Origin: Cerrena zonata
Lineage: Eukaryota > Basidiomycota > Agaricomycetes > Polyporales > Cerrenaceae
Reading direction: 5' to 3'
Assembly (NCBI GenBank): GCA_038087015.1
Contig: JASBNA010000002.1
Coordinates: forward strand, 1,054,001-1,118,000
DNA length: 64,000 nucleotides
Shown: one piece after another, positions 23,073 through 31,269 of the stretch
How positions within the stretch are numbered: the first letter of the stretch is position 1
How the letters are laid out: every line of letters starts with the position of its first letter
Notes under the pieces: generated by a model
Database searches by the model: none
The model's input: only the letters and a program-made list of their open reading frames with translations
Told to the model about the DNA's origin: nothing
Program-made: the position numbers and the translations under genes

Positions 23073-23099
23073 GGTGATTAGTTCACTCCGTTCCTTTGT

Positions 23100-26000
23100 A
23101 TGTCAATCGAAGAAGACACTGGCACTATCATTTCTAGTCCCAGTTCTAGTCAGATTTCCATTGTTACCACACTTCCATCATCACCATCGAATTCTCCATC
23201 TGGCTCTTTAGTCAGTCTCCCATCCAATTCCACCAATCACATTATCCAATCCAATCAACTCAATCAATCACCTATAAGCACCAACATGCCGGCACTCACC
23301 GGCGTTGTGAATCTTCCGATTCCTGGGACCAAAGGGGCTCCTAAGAAATTCAAAGGGAAGTATTCAGAAATCCAGAAGTTTATTTCTCATTATGAGAAAG
23401 TTTGCACTCAGCGGAGTGTCACCGATCCTAAGGAAAAGGTAGAAAACATAACTCAGTATTGTTCAAGGAATGTACGAGAGTTTATGGAAGGCCTACCTAG
23501 CTATTCAAGTGGAGAATGGCTCAAGTTTACTCAAGACTTGCTTGAATACTTTGATGCAGAACGTGACGATAAGAGATATCGTTGCAATGATTTAGAAGCA
23601 TTCTGTCTCAAAGCTTGCAAAGACAAAACCCGTATGCGAATGTCTCGATGGAAGGATTATAGTCGAGAGTTTATCCGTATAGCCGGTTGGCTAGTCACCC
23701 ACAAGAAGATATCAGCAAATGAGCAGGCTCTTTACTTTTGGAAAGGAATCCCAAAGTCCTTTAGAGCCCAGCTTGAGTCTCGTTTGTTGGCTATAGACCC
23801 ATCTCATGATCTTGAAACCCCATTTGAGATTAATGATATCCACAAGTTAGCCAAATCTATGCTTCAACGCAACCGTTTTGATCATGATCGACTTCCCTCA
23901 GATGGGGAAGATTCCAGTACTTCAAGTGATGAAGCCTCTGAATCCGATTCCAACTCAGAATCTTCCGAATCAGAAGAAGAAACCACCACTCGCAAATCCA
24001 AGGATAAGAAGAAGAAGTCCAAGAAGCGCAAGACTGCTATTCGAAAGAAGGATCCGGTCCCAGTTAATGAAACTGAAGTCAAGAGGACCTCGTACAAGTT
24101 GAATCAAGATGAGGAAATGGAGAACCTTATTGCTCAGATGGGTAGAATGTCATTAACAGACCCATCTTATGCCATTCTTTACTATCGGGCTTTCCGTCTT
24201 AATCCCGTTGTGGCTGATATCATGACCCGACCAGTGGATAGACCAAGAGGAAGCCGTCCAGGAATGTCCAATGACTTTATTGCAAACAGACCCAACAACA
24301 ACCCACCAGCAAGACCTCCTCCACCAGGTGGAAATGCCTTTCGAACCTTTCAACAAGAAGAAAGGAAGTGTTATGGTTGTGGAGGCAGCGGACATGGAAT
24401 GTTTTCATGCCCAGAGATGAACGATCTACTTCATAGTGGTTCAGTCATCAGAGACCAAGCAGGAAGATACACCTTACCTGATGGTGCAATTATTCGCCGA
24501 CAATCACCTGAAGAGACTTTTGCAGCAGCAGCTAGGCGTTTGAAGCCAGCTCAAGCTAATTATGTCTCTGTACACCAAGCAGTTATCAAAGAAAAGTTCT
24601 CAGATAATAGCGAAGAAGATTATGAGGAATTTTACGATGATGACTTTACCTATTTAGCAACCAGGAATTCTAAGCAAACTCAAGAAGCTCGCAGGGGATT
24701 TCAAGGTGTATTTCCCCCAGCCCGTACCAAGCATGCAGATGAGCATCCTCGAAGACATATTGTCAAGCAAGACACTCACGTAGAATCGCCTCCCACAGGC
24801 AAAGTTACTAAGAACCCAGTTCCAGTAGATGTCAACCCGCCCGCCTTCGATCCTGAAGACGTGAACATGTTTGTTGATGATCCCCCTAAGGCAGCAGCAG
24901 TCAATAAGCCAGATATCATTTCTAAGTCCCCAGCTGATATTCAAGCAATTCTCAAGAGAATTCCCCGTCAATCAGAAATACAAGCACAAGTTGACCGAAT
25001 GAATGTCTTAGGACGAATTTTGAGTCAACCCGTCACTCTTGCAGTAGGAGAAATATTTGGTATTTCTAAGGAAATGACCCATCACCTACAAGATGTCTTG
25101 AAACCAAAGCCTACAGCCAAAGCTAATCTAGCTACAGAGCTACCGAAACCTGTCGAAATACCTCCTATGGTTGCTACATCTTTTACGTCAAAAACCCGAG
25201 GAACATTAATCAAGCTACGAATGGAGTGCGATGGAAATCCGGTATCAGCTATAATTGACACTGGATCACAATTGAATATTGCTCACAAACGAATTTGGAA
25301 GTCCACACTTTCACGACCTGTCGATATGCACCACTCAGTAAATATGAGTGATGCCAGCGGCGGTGAAAGCATCCTCAAAGGACTTGTATCAAATGTACCC
25401 CTTACATGTGGAAGTGTAATCACTCATGCTAACTTATACGTGGGCGATCGAGTTCCATTTGATTTATTACTAGGACGTCCCTGGCAACGAGGGAATTTCG
25501 TGTCGATCGATGAACGCAGCGATGGAACTTATTTATTATTTAAAGACCGAAACCTCGACGTAAGACATGAGCTATTGGTCACACCCGAGGAAAACCCGCC
25601 GAGTAATGAAGAATCCGAGTTTATTGATCAAACTCGAAATGTGCGACCCTTTGTAAATGTTATTACAGCAGCAAATCGACGAGCCCGGAGACAAGAACAT
25701 AAGACAGGAAAAGTTAGCACCCGCAAGAAGACTACATTGAGGACAAAATTTACTGAAAAAGTAACTCACCGACATATCAAAGATGAGAAAAAGTCGGAAT
25801 GCGATCACTGTCCCCGAGATGGACATGATCCCTCGAAATGCAGATCTCAGCATCGGCGAAAGGGACATGAGGACATCAAAACCACGGAACGGAATAACCA
25901 ACGACAGGAAGTCAGCAGTGAAACGTCACAAGAAAAAGAAGATCACTCACCAAGGCGATCCCTCCTCAAACGACTCGCGCACCCATGTACCACTTGCGGC

Positions 26001-29000
26001 CGCGCTCAGACACCCTCACGTTCCCCCACCATCGAACCCAGCACACCCGACCAGGACACTACCAGGACATCTAGTGACGAGGAAGCGGTGAACAGTAGCT
26101 TGCTTCCTAGAGACGAAGATGAAGACTCACCATTAAACAAGCCGATAGGGGCTACTCGAATTCGAGGCGGCTGCAGCGGCAGCGACGACGGCAGCGATTG
26201 GGATCTATGTGAGAAGTTCGAGCGCCAGCAAGAAGGAATAAGGGCAGCAAAGTTACGAGAGAAGGAGCTTCGACGAGATGCCAGAGTGCGGTACCGAGCC
26301 ATACGAGCGGCACGAAAAAGATGGGAAGAGGCGAAGAAGAGGGGGGGAAAAGAGGAAACCATTCCCCCACCCTCTGAGACCCTGAATGTTATAGGGGCAA
26401 GTGAGCCATCCGGCGAGCAGACGGACTACGATAACGACTTACCGAATTTGGTCTGGGAGGAGGAGCCAATCACAGGGAATCTCGACCAGTTTAGAACCCA
26501 GAAGCGCTGCCGACCAAATTTACCCCGATCCTCTGAATCCCAGATTAGCGTTACAGATGAGAACGAGAATGAAAACCACGCGACGGTCGATAAGCAACGT
26601 GGGTCAGTCATCAACGCAAGTTCCTCCGTGTGGAGCTCCACTAAGTCCGAATCGGGATGCGGAGAGTCCCAATGTGGACTAGGAACAAAGGTCTTGAAAG
26701 AAAGACCGACCAGTTCTCAAGATTATCCAGGAAATCTGTGTTTACCCCGAGATAACAATGCCAGCTTATCCTGCCTAGTAACCCAGATTGGGGACATAGG
26801 GGCAGGTAAAACAGTGCGAGAAACTAAAGAACCTATCATCACTGACCCCGCTAGTTCCAGAAAGAGACATGAATCTGGTCATCCAGCCAATGAGGATGAC
26901 CGAGTGATCAAACGAACCAAGACCGAGCTCCAGGATCCCAGAGATAACGAGCACAGTTCCCAGGTACGGCTCAAGGTACGAGAAGGGATAGCAGCACTCT
27001 TCGACCATCGGCGCACGTACATACCCAGTAGTTTGGGGTTCGTACTGGAAGATAACCCTCCTGCTAAATCCCGATCAGCATATAAGACCGACAAAAGGGA
27101 CGTACCCTTTACAGGATTCCCCGTTTCCAACGAGAGGACCCTGCGGCCATCCACCCTCCTCCACTCTCGTCTGGCTTCATCGCATCCCCCTGATATCGAC
27201 ATGGATAACCGACTTTCCCTACCCATCCGTCCGAGACTCGTCTTCGAGGATGCGGAGTTCTATGCCAACTTCTCAGCAGATTACGACCAGCTCGTCGAAT
27301 GCGTGGGCAAAGGCGTTCCTCTAGGCCCTGGTGCACTCGACAGCCTTCGAACGTTTGTCAGAGAACTCAGTGTGGACCCATCTACCACTTTCAACATCAG
27401 CGGAAAGGCTCACCTTTTACAGCCACCCGATGATGCCACACACCTTGTATCAATGATTGCTCCCGAGTCTACCATGGTACGAAGGAACGAAGGAAGTGAA
27501 GACGACTTGAACGTCTCACGAGGACTCGCTCTCATCACCTTTGTCCGGGACTCGTTCATTGAAAAATGGGAGGGTATACGGATCGCAAACCAGGCAAGCC
27601 CAAACCGCGCAGAGTCCCCAGAAGGAGTGGAATCAGAAATGAGGGATCGGGAGCGCACTGTGAGCTCTTCACCTCTAGACTTACCAAAAAGGGATACTAA
27701 AGTAAATGGCGATGACCGACAGGCCGTCACAGTATTGCTAGCGCTTGCTCGATCTCAAGCACCCGCTTTAGAGAGTGGCACTCTTCAAACCCCTTCTCTT
27801 GCTGTGGCAAGAGAAGGGGACCGCTCTCTCAACCCTGCTACTTCCCCTCGACTTCCATTACTCACTCCAAGACCCTCACTTCCTGCTCAAATACCAAGTA
27901 TTGAACATGCCGCCACCCTCGAGAACATTTACGTAGAGCACAATGCCCCCGCTGCTGTTGCTACACCGGTACCCCAACTTGCTTTGCCATGTGGGTCTGG
28001 CCCTTACGAACGACTCGTATGGGTAACTCACGATGGTGAAGTCTCGGTGACCACGTCACCATCACCATCGCCCGATGCAAACACACCTCCCCAAGGATCG
28101 TCTGGCTCAGCAAGCGTGTATCACATTGCGGAATCTCAGCCGGCTGTACCAATCACAGTCAATCCGCGGCAACTACACCCAGCGTTCAAACCAATGAAGC
28201 AGCCAGTCTGGCCACGAAGATCGACCCCTTATCCAACGTCAGATCAACGACGCGAGCAGGGACTTGGCAGGGAAAGGAACAGTTTTCGGGCAACTGAGGC
28301 CACCGGTATGCACACCTTAGCTCAACTTTTGGCATCCAAACTAAGGCTATTGACCTCAGCCTATTCCCCGGCGTCCCCTACTCAGACTTCGTACTCCCTA
28401 GGTTCACTCGACACCCTCATATCTGAGGACACGCACTTCGAAGATGGGGAGCTAGATGATAGTTCGTTTGCTCCAATCTTCGATGCGTTCCCTCCAGTCC
28501 CAAACAACTCACCTACGGAGGTATGGTTGTCACCTAGCCCCATGCCCGATGTCACCATCACTGACATGATACAATTTCAGCAGAATACCCATGATGGTAT
28601 CATGCCGCCTCTCATCCACGATGATGACTCTAGGCTACGTTTTCCTCAGACTACCACAACATCTACCGCATCCTCTCAAGTCTTCAGGTCCCATGTCGGT
28701 GACCTGGATGGCCAGTTTTTGCTAGGATACCCCTCAGGATCGTCAGTCCCCTCAACTCCCCCTTTTATGTCTGCAGGAACGTTTCACCGACACGACACTT
28801 CGCCGGTCCCATCCACAATCAGCTCGTGGATGGACGACATTGAACCGTACGATGAACCTATATCTCTCGATAACACCTACGCAGCTCAGTTTGACCCCCT
28901 GGCCATACATCGGCGGTACAAGAGTCACATCGAGTACGACTCGACCCTCGACAAGGACCCTCTCCTCGACTGTCGACAGATGACAGCCAGGTCCCTCAAG

Positions 29001-29417
29001 ACCGCTGAGGATCACGTAAGACTTTACCAGCGCAAGGACTGGCTCGATAAACAAGTCTTGGACCGACCCTCTATTAACAATCCCCAAGGAATGGATGACT
29101 ACATCAAGATGTTCGTCGTCCCCAGCAACGACGACCCACGCGATAACCCGTTCTTGTGGGGAGTGGAACGCTGTCACGCACGGCAGTGTGTACGATGGCT
29201 CAGCAGGTTGCCCAACCCATCCCCTTACGACCTCATCGTCCGCGACGATCTACTAGCCTTACTATCCTATCGAATTGACGATCCCAGTACCCTGGAGTAC
29301 ATCAATGCCCGCCGCAACCGTGGTGACTTCGGTCCGCCAGGAGGCTGGGCCCCCTTGCAGACTCGAATCGACCTCGAACTCGCCGACTACCATGGCGGAT
29401 TCCTTCGTCTACGCTAG
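23100..29417 (+). CDS. Gypsy ORF1: Gag, two CCHC knuckles, retropepsin, long unassigned tail
   Basis: 2105 codons without interruption. Residues 1-80 are Ser/Thr-rich. Residues about 80-260 look like a retrotransposon Gag capsid (KFKGKYSEIQKFISHYEKV, WLVTHKKISANEQALYFWKGIP). An acidic Ser stretch and a Lys-rich stretch follow (about 275-320). A CCHC knuckle starts at C424 (CYGCGGSGHGMFSC). The aspartic protease has D720 in IIDTGSQLN and LLGRPWQ downstream. A second CCHC, CDHCPRDGHDPSKC, starts at C901. The last 1200 residues are rich in charged and Pro/Ser runs, with two more ordered-looking blocks at about 1360-1440 and 1930-2105; I recognise no domain there. Codons look more GC-ending in this tail than in the Gag part. 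Translation may begin at 23100 or at the later Met at 23286. Confidence 0.85.
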   Translation: MSIEEDTGTIISSPSSSQISIVTTLPSSPSNSPSGSLVSLPSNSTNHIIQSNQLNQSPISTNMPALTGVVNLPIPGTKGAPKKFKGKYSEIQKFISHYEKVCTQRSVTDPKEKVENITQYCSRNVREFMEGLPSYSSGEWLKFTQDLLEYFDAERDDKRYRCNDLEAFCLKACKDKTRMRMSRWKDYSREFIRIAGWLVTHKKISANEQALYFWKGIPKSFRAQLESRLLAIDPSHDLETPFEINDIHKLAKSMLQRNRFDHDRLPSDGEDSSTSSDEASESDSNSESSESEEETTTRKSKDKKKKSKKRKTAIRKKDPVPVNETEVKRTSYKLNQDEEMENLIAQMGRMSLTDPSYAILYYRAFRLNPVVADIMTRPVDRPRGSRPGMSNDFIANRPNNNPPARPPPPGGNAFRTFQQEERKCYGCGGSGHGMFSCPEMNDLLHSGSVIRDQAGRYTLPDGAIIRRQSPEETFAAAARRLKPAQANYVSVHQAVIKEKFSDNSEEDYEEFYDDDFTYLATRNSKQTQEARRGFQGVFPPARTKHADEHPRRHIVKQDTHVESPPTGKVTKNPVPVDVNPPAFDPEDVNMFVDDPPKAAAVNKPDIISKSPADIQAILKRIPRQSEIQAQVDRMNVLGRILSQPVTLAVGEIFGISKEMTHHLQDVLKPKPTAKANLATELPKPVEIPPMVATSFTSKTRGTLIKLRMECDGNPVSAIIDTGSQLNIAHKRIWKSTLSRPVDMHHSVNMSDASGGESILKGLVSNVPLTCGSVITHANLYVGDRVPFDLLLGRPWQRGNFVSIDERSDGTYLLFKDRNLDVRHELLVTPEENPPSNEESEFIDQTRNVRPFVNVITAANRRARRQEHKTGKVSTRKKTTLRTKFTEKVTHRHIKDEKKSECDHCPRDGHDPSKCRSQHRRKGHEDIKTTERNNQRQEVSSETSQEKEDHSPRRSLLKRLAHPCTTCGRAQTPSRSPTIEPSTPDQDTTRTSSDEEAVNSSLLPRDEDEDSPLNKPIGATRIRGGCSGSDDGSDWDLCEKFERQQEGIRAAKLREKELRRDARVRYRAIRAARKRWEEAKKRGGKEETIPPPSETLNVIGASEPSGEQTDYDNDLPNLVWEEEPITGNLDQFRTQKRCRPNLPRSSESQISVTDENENENHATVDKQRGSVINASSSVWSSTKSESGCGESQCGLGTKVLKERPTSSQDYPGNLCLPRDNNASLSCLVTQIGDIGAGKTVRETKEPIITDPASSRKRHESGHPANEDDRVIKRTKTELQDPRDNEHSSQVRLKVREGIAALFDHRRTYIPSSLGFVLEDNPPAKSRSAYKTDKRDVPFTGFPVSNERTLRPSTLLHSRLASSHPPDIDMDNRLSLPIRPRLVFEDAEFYANFSADYDQLVECVGKGVPLGPGALDSLRTFVRELSVDPSTTFNISGKAHLLQPPDDATHLVSMIAPESTMVRRNEGSEDDLNVSRGLALITFVRDSFIEKWEGIRIANQASPNRAESPEGVESEMRDRERTVSSSPLDLPKRDTKVNGDDRQAVTVLLALARSQAPALESGTLQTPSLAVAREGDRSLNPATSPRLPLLTPRPSLPAQIPSIEHAATLENIYVEHNAPAAVATPVPQLALPCGSGPYERLVWVTHDGEVSVTTSPSPSPDANTPPQGSSGSASVYHIAESQPAVPITVNPRQLHPAFKPMKQPVWPRRSTPYPTSDQRREQGLGRERNSFRATEATGMHTLAQLLASKLRLLTSAYSPASPTQTSYSLGSLDTLISEDTHFEDGELDDSSFAPIFDAFPPVPNNSPTEVWLSPSPMPDVTITDMIQFQQNTHDGIMPPLIHDDDSRLRFPQTTTTSTASSQVFRSHVGDLDGQFLLGYPSGSSVPSTPPFMSAGTFHRHDTSPVPSTISSWMDDIEPYDEPISLDNTYAAQFDPLAIHRRYKSHIEYDSTLDKDPLLDCRQMTARSLKTAEDHVRLYQRKDWLDKQVLDRPSINNPQGMDDYIKMFVVPSNDDPRDNPFLWGVERCHARQCVRWLSRLPNPSPYDLIVRDDLLALLSYRIDDPSTLEYINARRNRGDFGPPGGWAPLQTRIDLELADYHGGFLRLR

Positions 29418-30379
29418 AGGTGACTTCTACAAGAGAAGTCCCCTCTCGAAGTTGGAACGCAGCGCGTTCCTTCTTCCGGTTCTGTTTTATTTCTATTTCT
29501 TCTTTTTCTTTTCAGCTTCGACTTTCTTTCCTACGTTTCTTTCCTACCCCCGGACGTTCCACTCCTCGGACATTATCTGCTAGCGGACGAGTGACACGGG
29601 AGGCTTCGGTAGCATCGTGTTGCACCGAGCTTGTACGATCACACTTTTATTTTTACGAAAACTTATATTACGGCTCGTTTTCTTTTCTTTCGACTTCTTT
29701 CTTATCCTCGTTTCGACTCGCAACTCACCTTAACTTACGAAACCCACGCATAGTACTCTACGGACCGACTCGTTTTCCTATTTTGCTACCTTACTCGCCT
29801 CTAAACTGCTACCCTATTGGCCTTTTCTAACTCTATCTTACGAAAACCCCAATAAATTGTCTTTCTTGCTCTCCCTATAGATCTAAGATGGCGCGAGCCT
29901 ATAAGATTATAAGTTGAGACTTAGAAAGACAAAACAAAAACACAACATAACCCAAAACATACGAATTTCCTTATCGGGCGTCGCGGCCTTAGATAATATT
30001 TTCAATTATTTTTTCTCTTTCCTTTTATGGTTTTACGATGTTTCGACTTTGACTCGATGTTCCGTTTTGACTTTGACTTGGTTTCTTTTGTTGTTTCAAC
30101 ATCTTTTGTGTTTCGACTTATGTTCTTTTCTTTCCTCCATATGTTCCAAGCTCCCTTTGCACTCTCACCTCTTACCTTTTCTCAGTTCTCTTCTAGGTAC
30201 ATGAGGTTTCGTCTTTTCGTACCTACGATTGTACTTAGAACAGACTCGGAATACATGGGCGAATCGGAATGCCCCCGTTTACCTTAGGGTCCCCTGTGTG
30301 TGACCTACCTTTTCAACTCAACAAAACTCAACACACTTCGGACATTCAGCGGCGTGTCCACGTTCAAGCCTAGCCGCTA

Positions 30380-30545
30380 CCTTTACGAACTTTTACGACC
30401 TCACGACTTCTTACCAGAAGTCAACGACATCTTACGACAACTTACGACCTTTAACGAACTCTCACGAACTCTTACGACCTTTGACGACCTTTGACGATCC
30501 CTTACGACTTTAACGACCTTAACGACCTTTGACGATTACCTATCC
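30380..30545 (+). repeat. Degenerate TTACGAC / ACGACCTT short-repeat array
   Basis: About 160 nt in which TTACGA, ACGACCTT and ACGAACTC recur more than a dozen times with irregular 6-14 nt spacing. No open frame crosses it meaningfully. It looks like slippage-expanded or protein-binding repeat sequence inside the gypsy spacer. Confidence 0.7.
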
Positions 30546-30620
30546 TGACTTACGATTAGTTGGACTTCAGTACACCTCTTGAGTAAGGTGTACCCCGTCC
30601 TTTCAACTCAGCCTTGCTGA

Positions 30621-30953
30621 AACTTGTGGAACCTGGATTAAAAGCCACAAGCGACTCCCACCACACTTGCGGAAACTGGATTAAAAGCCTCAAGTGACTC
30701 TCATAACTTTCGTGGAAACTGGATTACAAGCCCCGATTGTTCTTTACGATATTACGACATTCTATTGCGATTGTGATTCCCATAGTTGGATCCTTTCACG
30801 CACACCCCATACGATTATTCTCGACGACTTGGATCAGAGCTCCCAAGGACGGTCATTTACGATTACACAGATTCCAAGAAGGAATACTGATATTACGATT
30901 ACTTTTGGACCCTGCTTGAGGAACCTGGATTACAAGCCCCAAGTACTTCCCAC
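30621..30953 (+). repeat. Four dispersed copies of a 40-nt unit
   Basis: Copies begin near 30621, 30663, 30705 and 30914. The shared core is GGAACCTGGATTA or GGAAACTGGATTA, then A/C-AAGCC and, in three copies, CAAG with ACTYCCA-like ends. Copies 1 to 3 are adjacent at 42-nt spacing; copy 4 is separated by about 210 nt. Confidence 0.75.
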
Positions 30954-31269
30954 GTTTTGAGCTGTCAAAGGACACCTCCATCAAGAATTTATTTTGCTCC
31001 AAGAGAGAGCCACGAAGATTACGAATTGCCATACAAGCCAGTCGGTATTGACGAATACTTAGGAAAGTCCTTCTGGAAAGGACAGTTGCTATCTCAAGTG
31101 ACCCCCAGACGTATATCACTCAGATATATAGCGCTGTATTGGCCCATCAAGTTTATTTTAGTACCACTCGGGTACCTACGACTTATCGACAAGTCTCAAG
31201 ATCTGTTACGATTTACCAAGTTTTACTCACAATCACTCACGATTTGCACCTTACAAGAAGAGTGCCACT

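Larger units (their letters stand above)
29418..31269 (+). other. Long non-coding spacer between gypsy ORF1 and pol
   Basis: 1852 nt with many stops in all frames, T-rich at first (29450-30200) and then repetitive. It holds the TTACGAC array, the four GGATTA units and a copy of the motif that abuts the 3' LTR. Gypsy elements usually overlap or fuse gag and pol, so this spacer raises the question of how pol is expressed (splicing, internal promoter or internal initiation). Confidence 0.7.

Noticed and set aside
30621..30953. Possible CRISPR-like array in the spaced 40-nt units
   Set aside because: Units are imperfect and contiguous rather than separated by unique spacers, and the genome is eukaryotic; they belong to the gypsy spacer.
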